From positions 1-62,393 of the forward strand of contig JAKVBD010000023.1 of the NCBI GenBank assembly GCA_022446985.1: a stretch of DNA of 62,393 bases, in the 5' to 3' direction. The stretch is from Lentisphaerales bacterium. GTDB taxonomy: Bacteria; Verrucomicrobiota; Lentisphaeria; Lentisphaerales; Lentisphaeraceae. The notes under the pieces were generated by a model. That model did no database searches, was not told the origin of the DNA, and saw only the letters and a list, made by a program, of their open reading frames with translations. The position numbers and the translations under genes are program-made. Shown here one piece after another: positions 17,427-26,500 of the stretch. How positions within the stretch are numbered: the stretch's first letter is position 1; every line of letters begins with the position of its first letter.

Positions 17427-18995
17427 TTACTCGAAGCGAACGCCATTTGAGTTCTTAAGGTCTTCAAGAAGTTTTTGCATTTCCTGAGCGACTTCAGGAT
17501 TTGATTGTGCCAGGTTATTTTGCTCGCCTTTATCATCTACAAGATTGTAAAGTTCAGCTTTTCCCTGGATCGGTTTCTTTTTACCGTTCGGTAATCTCTT
17601 AGTTCTTTTCATACCCGGGATGTATTTCCACGGGCCTTTTCTCACTGCAAGACCACGAGCTTCTTGAAGCATATATGGAAGACCAACATTGTCTTCACCG
17701 ATCAGAGCTTTCCAGGTATCGCGGCTGTCGATGGCTTCATCTTGAGCAAGATCGACATTCAAGTAACTTGCGAAAGAGTGAAGTAGATCGATTTGACTCA
17801 TCATCGCATTTGAAGTTTGGCCGGCTTTGATTTTTGCAGGCCAGCGAACGATAAATGGCACGCGAGTACCACCTTCATAAATTTGGTATTTACCACCGCG
17901 GTATGGGCCAGAGCCATCGTGACCGCCATCCGATTCTTTCGTAGAAGTCTTAACAGTCGTTCCGTCATCGTATCCGTCGTCATATACCGGACCGTTGTCA
18001 CTTGAGAAGATAACGATGGTATTTTCAGTCATGCCATTTTCTTCAAGAGCATTCATAATTTCACCAGTGGCCCAGTCGAAAGCTACCATGGCATCGCCAC
18101 GGTAACCAAGTTTAGTTTTTCCCTGGAATCTTGGGTGTGGAGCACGTGGAACGTGAATGTCCTGTGAAGCAAAGTAAAGGAAGAATGGCTTATCAGAACC
18201 TTTCTGTTTAGTGATGTAAGAACGAGCTTGTTTAACAAATTCATCTGCCATAGTTTCGTCATTCCAAAGAGCAGATTTGCCACCCCACATTGTACCGATA
18301 CGACCGATACCGTTGATCACTGAGTGATTATGGCCATGCGTAGACTTGTAGTAAGTCATTGCTTCTGGATTCTTTCTGGCATCAGGATAAACCGTAGAGC
18401 TGGTAGCACCTTCAGGGAGTTTATTCACGTATAGAGGATCGTTTTTGTCGAGATTAACAACGCGGTAGTTCTCAAGGTAAACACAAGGAACGCGATCGTT
18501 AGTTGAAGGAAGGAGGAAAGAGTAATTGAAACCAAGCTCAAGTGGACCTGGTTTAACTTCGCCATTCCAATCTACTGGGGTTTTGCCATCGCCTAAGCCA
18601 AGGTGCCATTTACCAACTACAGCAGTTTCGTAACCGGCTTTTTTAAGCATCTTTGGAAGAGTTAAAATATCAGTCGGTATCGCCATAGGTGCGTTCGGAG
18701 CAAGAATTCTTACGCCATGACGGAAGCCATGAACACCAGTCAGCATGGAAAAACGAGAAGGAGTACAAGTCGCAGCTGAGCAGTGACCATCAGTGAATTT
18801 AATGCCGCCATTAGCCAGTTTATCGATATTTGGTGTTGGGATCATTTTAGAACCATAAACACCGACATCGCCATAACCGACGTCATCGCCATAGATAATA
18901 ACAATATTTGGTTTGGAAGTATCAGCAGTGACCATCTGGACGAAGCCAGCTATGATCAGGAAAAATAAAACTCTACAATAATTTAACGCTTTCAT
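17427..18995 (-). CDS. Secreted arylsulfatase-type sulfatase
   Basis: FGly sulfatase of the arylsulfatase A-like group, 522 residues. The Sec signal is about residues 1-24. The metal-binding segment is I-V-I-I-Y-G-D-D-V-G (Asp37/Asp38). The signature C-T-P-S-R has the modified Cys at 77 and Arg at 81. Later active-site segments are V-V-G-K-W-H-L-G (Lys and His) and F-S-S-D-N-G. It is only distantly related to the two sulfatases at 12881-16050 (Q-C-T-P-T-R there, T-C-T-P-S-R here; different spacing to the Asp pair), so it is not part of that duplication. It has its own terminator and a 148-base upstream spacer shared divergently with the sigma-factor gene. Substrate unknown. Confidence 0.94.
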   Translation of the reverse strand: MKALNYCRVLFFLIIAGFVQMVTADTSKPNIVIIYGDDVGYGDVGVYGSKMIPTPNIDKLANGGIKFTDGHCSAATCTPSRFSMLTGVHGFRHGVRILAPNAPMAIPTDILTLPKMLKKAGYETAVVGKWHLGLGDGKTPVDWNGEVKPGPLELGFNYSFLLPSTNDRVPCVYLENYRVVNLDKNDPLYVNKLPEGATSSTVYPDARKNPEAMTYYKSTHGHNHSVINGIGRIGTMWGGKSALWNDETMADEFVKQARSYITKQKGSDKPFFLYFASQDIHVPRAPHPRFQGKTKLGYRGDAMVAFDWATGEIMNALEENGMTENTIVIFSSDNGPVYDDGYDDGTTVKTSTKESDGGHDGSGPYRGGKYQIYEGGTRVPFIVRWPAKIKAGQTSNAMMSQIDLLHSFASYLNVDLAQDEAIDSRDTWKALIGEDNVGLPYMLQEARGLAVRKGPWKYIPGMKRTKRLPNGKKKPIQGKAELYNLVDDKGEQNNLAQSNPEVAQEMQKLLEDLKNSNGVRFE

Positions 18996-19104
18996 AACAC
19001 GCCTTTATAATTACAATTCATTAATCAAATGCAGCAGTGCCAGTTTTTTGAACACTTAATTGTAACTTTTTTTAATTTGCGTGCTATTTTTTGAAGATAT
19101 TTTA

Positions 19105-19119
19105 CCGGCGAGCCGCCGG
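19105..19119 (+). promoter_or_regulatory. G/C-rich inverted repeat in the sigma-factor leader
   Basis: Perfect 6-bp inverted repeat CCGGCG-AGC-CGCCGG, centred 32 bases before the ATG of the sigma-factor gene in otherwise A/T-rich DNA. It could be an operator, a leader hairpin, or a short terminator without a clear T run. Confidence 0.4.
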
Positions 19120-19143
19120 CGAACCCGGATTTTATAGGAACTT

Positions 19144-19731
19144 ATGGAATACGACAAGACGAGACAGACACTTATTGAACGCATTCGCAATCAGAATGAT
19201 GGAGTCGCCTGGGAAGAGTTTGTCGAGTCCTATGAGCTGTATATCTATGCGATAATTCGCCGCATGGGAATTTCTGCCGATGACTGCAAAGATATTCATC
19301 AGGATGTTCTTCTTAAGATTTGGAATCACTTACCGGATTACCGGCAAAACCCCAATACCAGATTTCGTGGTTGGTTGAGTACCGTAACGGCGAATTCGGT
19401 TCGCAATTTTTTAAGATCCAGAGCCAACAAATCAAAGACTCTCGATAAGTTGGAAGATTCAATGAAAATTCATTCTGGTGGTGGCTCGGAACTTGATCGC
19501 ATCGCAGAAGAAGAGTGGGAAAACTTTTTAGCAGACAAAGCTATGTCTGCAGTTTCCCAGGCTTTCAGTGGTAAGGGAATCGAAGTTTTTCAGATGAGTT
19601 TACAGGGTAAAAGTATTGAGGAAATATCTAAGGCTTTAGGCTTAGAAGAGTCTTCTGTTTATCAACTGCGGGCACGAGTTAAGAAAAGTCTTGTGAAAGA
19701 GATCAGTCGACTTAGAGAAGAGTTAGATTAA
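19144..19731 (+). CDS. ECF-type RNA polymerase sigma factor
   Basis: Sigma-70 family protein of 195 residues with only regions 2 and 4. Region 2 spans about 15-95 (D-I-H-Q-D-V-L-L-K-I-W core-binding helix, then R-F-R-G-W-L-S-T-V-T-A-N promoter-melting segment). Region 4 spans about 135-190, with helix-turn-helix S-I-E-E-I-S-K-A-L-G-L-E-E-S-S-V-Y. A GGA site lies about 5 bases before the ATG. It is divergent from the sulfatase at 17427-18995 and sits 47 bases upstream of the gamma-glutamyltransferase on the same strand, so it may be co-transcribed with it. No anti-sigma factor is recognisable next to it. Its targets are unknown; either neighbour could be one (inference). Confidence 0.9.
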   Translation: MEYDKTRQTLIERIRNQNDGVAWEEFVESYELYIYAIIRRMGISADDCKDIHQDVLLKIWNHLPDYRQNPNTRFRGWLSTVTANSVRNFLRSRANKSKTLDKLEDSMKIHSGGGSELDRIAEEEWENFLADKAMSAVSQAFSGKGIEVFQMSLQGKSIEEISKALGLEESSVYQLRARVKKSLVKEISRLREELD

Positions 19732-19778
19732 TTGGGCGCCAAAGAATTGAAAATCACAGCTTGGTCAGGAATAGAATA

Positions 19779-21476
19779 GTGCGATACACCTTAATTATAT
19801 TTTTATTTATCTTCAGTTCTTGGGCAGATCAGCCACTTATAAATCCAGATGCAAGGTTTCACCCGGTATCTTCAAAAAATGGTATGGTTGTCTCGCAAGA
19901 TGGTTTTGCGACGGACGCAGCTGTAGCAGTTCTTAAGAGTGGTGGTAATGCAGCAGATGCAGCGGTGGCTTTAGCTTACACTTTAGCGGTGACTTTACCT
20001 AAGGCCGGCAATATAGGGGGCGGTGGTTTTGCACTCTATTTTGAAGCATCGACTGGGAAAACATATGCAATCGATTTCAGAGAGACAGCTCCGGCTTCAG
20101 CAACAAAAGACATGTTTCTGGATAAGGCCGGAGAAGTAGTTTCAAGTAAATCAAAGTTCTCTTTGGATGCCTGCGGTGTGCCAGGAACAGTTGCGGGTTT
20201 ACAGTACTTGTCAGAAAAGTTTGGTAAGTTAAAACATACTGATATGCTTGGGCCGGCTATTAAATTGGCAGAAGAAGGTTTTTCGGTGTCGGCTGGACTG
20301 GCTTATGATTTTCAGAAATACCGCAAGATGCTTTCTATGAGTCCAGAGGTCATGAAGATTTTTTATCCTCAAGGAAAAACTCTGGAACAGGGAGATATTC
20401 TTAAGCAAGATGCTTTGGCAAAGACTTTAAGGGCACTTCAAAAAGAGGGGCCGAATAGTTTTTACACAGGTAGTGTTGCTAAATTAATGGCCGACTATTT
20501 TAGCCAAAATGGCGGGGCAATCAATGCCAAAGATCTGGCAGATTATAAAGTGAGAGTAATGCCGCCGGTGAAGGGGACTTATCGCGGTCATGAAGTCCTT
20601 TCTATGCCACCGCCGAGTTCAGGTGGCGTGCACATCATTCAAATGCTTAATATTCTTGAAAATTGGGATCTCAGCCAAAGTGGGCATAATACTGCTCAAA
20701 CGGTTCATTATTTGACTGAAAGTATGAAGAGGGCCTATGCCGATAGAAGTAAGTTTTTGGGAGACCCGGACTTTGTCGATATTCCAGTAAGCGGTTTGCT
20801 CTCGAAGAAATACAGTAATGATTTAGCTCGAAAGATCAGTACGCTGAAAGCGACTCCTTCTACAGAGGTTTTACCGGGGAAGCCTGCTCCGTATGAAAGC
20901 CCGGATACAACCCACTTTTCGATTGCTGATAAAGAAGGGAATGTTATCAGTTTGACTTACACTATAAACTTCAGTTTTGGTTCGAGAATCATCATACCGG
21001 GTTTGGGTTTTATACTGAATAATGAAATGGACGACTTTTCAGCGAAGGCAGGAGTTCCCAATGCTTATGGGTTAATTGGCGGCGAAGCAAACTCTGTGGC
21101 AGCTGGTAAGAGACCATTAAGTTCGATGACGCCGGTCATGGTTTTAAAGAATAAAAAGCCCTGGTTGGTCACCGGTAGTCCCGGCGGTAGTAAAATAATC
21201 ACAGCTAACCTTCAGCTAGTACTTAATGTTATTGACTTTAAGATGAATATCGCTGAAGCAACGAATGCTCCGAGGGTTCACCACCAGTGGTTACCGGACA
21301 TTTTAAATGTAGAAAGAGGTTATCCTGGAGATTCTATTAATCTTTTAAAAGGTTTTGGGCATAATGTAAAGACATCCGGCAGTCTGGGGTGTACTGAAAC
21401 TATTATGATTGAAAATGGCATTTTCTATGGTTATGCCGATCCACGAAGAATAGAAGGGAAGGCCGCAGGTCACTGA
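19779..21476 (+). CDS. ggt: Periplasmic gamma-glutamyltransferase (glutathione hydrolase)
   Basis: Ntn-hydrolase that cleaves the gamma-glutamyl bond of glutathione and transfers or releases glutamate. The GTG at 19779 is chosen over the in-frame TTG at 19761 because AGGA lies 8 bases before it and the product then starts with a clean signal peptide (M-R-Y-T-L-I-I-F-L-F, cleaved after about residue 16). The protein is 565 residues. The proenzyme self-cleaves before the Thr of D-T-T-H-F-S; Thr377 is the predicted nucleophile and N-terminus of the small subunit. Substrate and oxyanion motifs follow (N-N-E-M-D-D-F-S, R-P-L-S-S-M-T-P, G-S-P-G-G-S). The symporter gene starts 5 bases after the stop, which suggests that released glutamate is imported by it. 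Confidence 0.95.
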   Translation: MRYTLIIFLFIFSSWADQPLINPDARFHPVSSKNGMVVSQDGFATDAAVAVLKSGGNAADAAVALAYTLAVTLPKAGNIGGGGFALYFEASTGKTYAIDFRETAPASATKDMFLDKAGEVVSSKSKFSLDACGVPGTVAGLQYLSEKFGKLKHTDMLGPAIKLAEEGFSVSAGLAYDFQKYRKMLSMSPEVMKIFYPQGKTLEQGDILKQDALAKTLRALQKEGPNSFYTGSVAKLMADYFSQNGGAINAKDLADYKVRVMPPVKGTYRGHEVLSMPPPSSGGVHIIQMLNILENWDLSQSGHNTAQTVHYLTESMKRAYADRSKFLGDPDFVDIPVSGLLSKKYSNDLARKISTLKATPSTEVLPGKPAPYESPDTTHFSIADKEGNVISLTYTINFSFGSRIIIPGLGFILNNEMDDFSAKAGVPNAYGLIGGEANSVAAGKRPLSSMTPVMVLKNKKPWLVTGSPGGSKIITANLQLVLNVIDFKMNIAEATNAPRVHHQWLPDILNVERGYPGDSINLLKGFGHNVKTSGSLGCTETIMIENGIFYGYADPRRIEGKAAGH

Positions 21477-21481
21477 TTGTT

Positions 21482-22828
21482 ATGAAATTTCTTTTAAAAC
21501 TACCACTCCACTTACAGATAGTTCTGAGTATTATTTCCGGTGTAGTATTTGCTCTGATTTTTATAAATGCTGGAGGGAATCCGGAATTTTCTCAAAACTG
21601 GATTAAGCCTTTTGGTGATATTTTTATTAAGCTTTTGAAAATGATTGCCATACCTTTAGTTCTGGCATCACTGATTGTTGGGGTGGCTAAGCTCGGGGAT
21701 CTATCAAAGCTTTCAAAGCTGGGCGGCAAGACCATTGCGATTTATCTGGTGACAACCATTCTGGCAACTTCGATTGGTTTGATTCTGGTCAACATTATTC
21801 AGCCGGGTAAGAAGATGGATGAGAAAACCAGACAGAGTATTGTCCAGAAAAATATCGACTCTTCATCTTTGAAAAAGAAAATGAGTGGTGCAGCAGTGGT
21901 TGAAAAAAGCGGTCCACTTCAGCCTTTAGTGGATATGGTTCCCTCAAATATTTTTAAAGCTATGGGGGATGGCGCTATGCTTCAGGTTGTCTTCTTTGCG
22001 ATAATCATCGGCATTGCGACACTTTCGGTCGGCGCAGAATTGTCTGGACCTCTGATTGGTTTTATGAATTCTTTAAATGAACTGATCATGAAGATTATCG
22101 AGTACATTATGGCCATCGCCCCGATAGGAGTTTTCTGTTTGATTTCTTCGCTGCTGATAGATGTTGCTGGTGACGACCCGGCAGGGGCTGTTAAGATTCT
22201 TAAGACTTTAGGTTGGTACAGCGTAACAGTTTTACTTGGCTTATTGCTTATGGCTTTTGTTATTTATCCAAGTCTCATGAAGATTTTCAGCAATGTTGGT
22301 TTTATGGAGTTTTTTAAGGGAATTCGCCCGGCTCAATTATTGGCTTTCAGTACCAGTTCAAGTTCGGCGACTTTGCCGGTTACTATTGAACGTGTTGAAA
22401 AGCATCTAGGAGTCAATGAAGATGTTTCCAGCTTTGTATTACCGCTTGGTGCGACTGTGAATATGGATGGAACAAGCCTTTACCAAAGCGTAGCTGCAGT
22501 CTTTATCATGCAATGTTTTGGCGTGGACTTGGATCTTGGTGCACAGATTATGATCGTCGTTACAGCGACTTTGGCATCTATTGGTTCAGCCGGAGTTCCA
22601 GGTGCCGGTATGGTTATGTTGATTATAGTTTTGCAAGCAGTTCAGCCTGCAGGTATGAGTGAAAGCGAATTCAGTGTGATCGTTGCCGGTGGTATCGCCC
22701 TGATCATGGCACCAGATCGCTTCCTTGATATGTGTAGGACGGCAGTGAATGTCACCGGCGATTGTGCGGTATGTGTATCGGTTGCAGGTAAGACAGGTAG
22801 AACTAAGGTTTCGAGTCTTGAAGATTAA
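21482..22828 (+). CDS. Dicarboxylate/amino acid:cation symporter (DAACS, glutamate/aspartate type)
   Basis: Inner-membrane secondary transporter of 448 residues that couples uptake of glutamate, aspartate or C4-dicarboxylates to Na+ or H+. Visible family marks are the Ser-rich re-entrant loop F-S-T-S-S-S-S-A-T-L-P (HP1), the N-M-D-G-T motif of TM7, and the G-S-A-G-V-P-G-A-G segment of HP2. Eight hydrophobic segments are spread as usual. It is directly behind the periplasmic gamma-glutamyltransferase (5-base gap), so glutamate is the likeliest substrate here (inference). It ends convergent to the receiver gene at 22934; the terminator between them has its T tract on the other strand. Confidence 0.93.
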   Translation: MKFLLKLPLHLQIVLSIISGVVFALIFINAGGNPEFSQNWIKPFGDIFIKLLKMIAIPLVLASLIVGVAKLGDLSKLSKLGGKTIAIYLVTTILATSIGLILVNIIQPGKKMDEKTRQSIVQKNIDSSSLKKKMSGAAVVEKSGPLQPLVDMVPSNIFKAMGDGAMLQVVFFAIIIGIATLSVGAELSGPLIGFMNSLNELIMKIIEYIMAIAPIGVFCLISSLLIDVAGDDPAGAVKILKTLGWYSVTVLLGLLLMAFVIYPSLMKIFSNVGFMEFFKGIRPAQLLAFSTSSSSATLPVTIERVEKHLGVNEDVSSFVLPLGATVNMDGTSLYQSVAAVFIMQCFGVDLDLGAQIMIVVTATLASIGSAGVPGAGMVMLIIVLQAVQPAGMSESEFSVIVAGGIALIMAPDRFLDMCRTAVNVTGDCAVCVSVAGKTGRTKVSSLED

Positions 22829-22885
22829 GATATTTTTACCGATTTTTTAAGAACGCTAAAATTCGCAAGCAACAGTATCCCTTTC

Positions 22886-22923
22886 AAAAAAATACCACAC
22901 CGACCTGTCCGGGTACGGTGTGG
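22886..22923 (-). terminator. Terminator of the receiver-like gene
   Basis: Stem of 8 bp (22895-22902 with 22916-22923) extended by inner pairs. On the minus strand it is followed by TATTTTTTTG. It starts about 10 bases past the stop codon of the gene at 22934. Confidence 0.88.
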
Positions 22924-22933
22924 CTTACCCTTG

Positions 22934-23344
22934 TTATCCTGCTTGAGTTTCCAAGAGGATATTTACCCGTTCGATTCGTCTAGAAATACTGACACATTCA
23001 CGGATTTGCTTCTTTGTTAAAGGTTTGGTTAAGTACGCACAGACTTCATGGTTTAAGTCTTCGAGTAAAGCAATTGTGACTTCATTATCGGTAATTATAA
23101 ATACCGGAATATCTTGATATATGGAGTGAAGCATGAGCTCGTCGAGAAAACTACTGGCCCTGAAGCTCTTGATATTTATGTTAAGAAAAATACAAGTCAG
23201 TCTATCTGCATTGTGGTTTTCAATATATTGCACGGCCTTACGGCCACTGTTGAACTCAAGAACAGATTCGACCCCTAATTCGAATAACTGTTCGCAGAGG
23301 AAATCTCTGGTTTCATTTTCTTCTTCTATGACAATTGCCTTCAT
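22934..23344 (-). CDS. Stand-alone receiver-like protein lacking the phospho-acceptor Asp
   Basis: CheY-like fold of 136 residues and no output domain. The alignment landmarks are the N-terminal beta strand K-A-I-V-I-E-E-E (Glu where Asp-Asp normally binds Mg), strand 3 C-I-F-L-N-I-N-I with Asn55 where the phosphorylated Asp belongs, strand 4 I-P-V-F-I-I-T-D, and the conserved Lys in Y-L-T-K-P-L near residue 106. With Asn at the acceptor site it should not be phosphorylated in the usual way, so it is an atypical or pseudo-receiver. The gene is monocistronic, with its own terminator. Function unknown; it may bind a partner constitutively. Confidence 0.8.
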   Translation of the reverse strand: MKAIVIEEENETRDFLCEQLFELGVESVLEFNSGRKAVQYIENHNADRLTCIFLNINIKSFRASSFLDELMLHSIYQDIPVFIITDNEVTIALLEDLNHEVCAYLTKPLTKKQIRECVSISRRIERVNILLETQAG

Positions 23345-23502
23345 TGTATTTCCCTTTAGTATTTTAGGTCTGCTTGAACAATAGAAGAAATGATTCCTTT
23401 TGAGTTTGGTTTGTCTTAAGTTTCTTCAATTAAGTGCTTTGTGTGATTTTTGTTTAGCTGGTTTGTTTGCTGTTTGTAAAGAATCATTAGCAGGGGATAA
23501 GA

Positions 23503-23528
23503 ATTATTTTCAAATATGCGAAAATAAT
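23503..23528 (-). terminator. A/T-rich hairpin downstream of the nine-gene operon
   Basis: Nine-base-pair inverted repeat (23503-23511 with 23520-23528) starting 20 bases past the last stop codon of the operon. It lacks a clear U run, so it may stabilise the mRNA 3' end or be a weak terminator. Confidence 0.4.
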
Positions 23529-23547
23529 CTTATGCCATTCTAGTTAA

Positions 23548-26500
23548 TTATTGTGAGTTAGATCTTTTCTGTTTGATTTTTTTCAACTCTTCAGGAAGCC
23601 AATCGTAACTGAGGTTCATGGTATTTAGATATCTTTTGAAAACCATGGGGGCACTGTGTTGTTTGATATGAGTGAGAATGAAGTCTTTTAGAATTTGCTC
23701 AAACCTATCGCCTTGGTAAAGGTTTATAGTGTAGATGAGCCATGGCGATGTATTGGCTTTTTTGTATTGTTTCTCAAACTCTTTTTTGAAGTAGTCAGGA
23801 GTATGAATTAAGCCTATGAGAGTATGTGGGTTAGGGTTATTTTTCTTTTCATAAATTTTGACTTTTAGAGCAGCTATTTTGTCAAAAATCTCTTGCACAG
23901 GTTTTACTTTTTCGAGGTCTAGTTTTTGACCTGCTGCGATATAACTGGAATCAATGAAAAATAAATTGTGACCTTCACCGTTTTCCAGTATTTGGTGATA
24001 TTTTTTTAGACTGTTTGGGAAATAAGGACCCGCACTCAAAGTTGCATTTAAGGCAGGCGTTTGTAACTCTTCGTCGAGTGTTGGAAGTTCTCTGTCCAAC
24101 AATGCTGCGGTCTCGAAATTAACTCCCAAAGTGGCACATATAGAAAGTCCTTTTTGATCGAGCTTTACTGTTTTAGAGTGGATCAATTTGTAGAGTACAT
24201 TTCTGAATGTTTTAAGGTGTTTGTCCTTAGTTCGAATAGTGCCCAGTGAGTACTGCTGAATTTCGCCATTGTAGACCATGTTTATGAGTTTTGTAGCTTG
24301 GTCTTCGGTAGACGCTAAATGCATCGTGTAGGTGAGGATATTTTCGCGGTTATCAGATCTGGTGGTCAGACACCAGTCAAGAAGGGCCTGTTGGTGAGTC
24401 GGTGGCATTTCATTAAAGAACTTCTGAGAAATTTCATAATCCAGATAAAAAGTATTGTGCTGGAGATAATTAAGAAAGCTTTTGAACTCTTCTGGCGTTG
24501 ATGAGCTGATTTTAGTTTTTAGAGTTTTTACGGTGAGTTTGTCTATTTGTCCAGAGTCTGATCCGTCCATGCCTTCGAGAAGATCTTTAAGAGTAAGATC
24601 GCTATTATTTTTTACATACTTCATCAAGGTTTTATTATTTTTAGCCTTGGCGATTGTGTATTTTAGCTGATCAATTTTGTCAAGTATAACCTGGATTTTT
24701 GGGGAGGCCGTAGCGGCTTTTCGTTCATACTTATTATCAGAGATAAGGGATTCAAGTTTTTCTTTGGAGTTTGGCTCGGAAATGTAGTCTTTTTGACGCC
24801 TTTCGAGAATGGTGTAATCGAGGGAGAGTGAAAAGAGGTTTTTGAGTTCCTGAGTGTCTTTGTCTGAAAGCATTTCTTGATGCACTTTAAGTATTTTTTC
24901 AGAGAGAGAACCACTGATGTAAGCGGCTTCAAGTAAAGCAGTTTTATCGGTTTCAGTTTTTAAGTTTGGCAGGTGTTCCTCAAGTTTGTTTAAAGGGACT
25001 TTGTAGCCCATTAACGACAAGAAATAAACTTCATTAAAGGTTAATTTTTTACTGACAGCTTGTCTGTAAATAGCATCTTGAACTTTATGAGATAAAGGCA
25101 ATCTGCGAATCAACGCCTGAGCTTCAAGATTGAGCTCTTCAGAGTGTATGTAGTCTTCGTTCTGATTGGTAAGGACTTTGTTAATAAACTTACGAAGGAG
25201 AGAGAAGATGAGCTCAGAGTGTTGTTCATCGAGACCATTGAGCATATAGATGTAAATGTCTTTTGCAGGTTTTTTCTGATACTCTTGCACCAGTTTCACT
25301 GAAACCTCTTTCTGCAGACTTTGAGCAATGGTGTCAGTTAATCTTTGGGGAAGCTTTTGCAGGTCTGTTTTCTGGCGAATTAAATCGAAGGTGGTTGCGG
25401 ATATTTTACCCGGGGGAAGAAAGTTGAGTAAATCTTCATTTTGTGAGAAATCCATTAAGAAGTGGTTGATGTATTGATTGATATCTACCAAGTTTTGCAG
25501 GCGTACAGCCAGATCAATTTTTTGAGTATTTTCATACTTTTTAGAAGCAGCTTTAAGTAAATTGATGATCTCTCGTTTGAGAGGTCTTTCTTCAATTTCT
25601 CGTGGTTCGTAGTAGCTGTGACCAAAAGGCGAAAAGCTTGAGTCGCCTTCTTTATCCTTAGGCCTAAAAAGGGCTTTGTGGACTTTGGGCACGAGCAGTT
25701 TTTTATAGATTTTGAAATAATAATCTTTTTGAGTTAAGCCAAACTTTTCAAATTTTTTAAAAGCAAAAAGCTGTAGCTCGAAATCATAATCGCTAATTTT
25801 ATTAAGAATTTTACTTTCCAGGTTTGGATCGACTCTTAAAAAAGATTTTGCTCTGAGAACAACCTTAATCAGTTCTTCATTAATAGGGGCTTTTTTGATG
25901 TAGTCTAAAAGGGGCTTCTGAAGTTTTTTGAGATTTTCTCGATCTTCCCAGGGAATTTCAGGGAAATCATATTTTTTGAGGTATTCGAGGTAGCGTTCAG
26001 AATCAGACGCTTTGATGCCTTTTACAGCCATGGCAATATTATCCGGAGTCAGTCCAGAGCTTTGCATGGCTTGTTGCATCATTTCTTTTTTGACATCGGC
26101 AGAAATGCTTTGGTAAAGGCGCATATATTGCCAATTATCGATTTTGTATTCTTTCGCCAGTTTTAGAGTCGCTTGGGCTTCTTTAGCATTCGCTTTCGCC
26201 AGTTTGGCCATGAATATTTCCGACAGTGAGTATTCGCTTAAGATGTCTTTGTCGAGAAGTGTTTTTATTTCCTTTTGTAATTCTGCCAGAGTCATGGCCG
26301 TAGCCACAAACTTTATGAGGTTGTCTTTATAGTCTTCTTTGGCATTTGTATAAATTTTGAGAACATCTTTAGCATTCATATGGGGTAGAGCTTCGTTAAA
26401 GTAATAAAAGCTGATTCCAAGATTGCTTATCATGTTGGCAAGTGACTCGCTGTACTTCTGTATAAAGTCTGTTCCTTTTTGATTTAAGAGGTAGGACCAG

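Noticed and set aside
19761..19778. Upstream TTG start for the gamma-glutamyltransferase
   Set aside because: It would add six residues before the signal peptide and overlaps the ribosome-binding site that fits the GTG at 19779.
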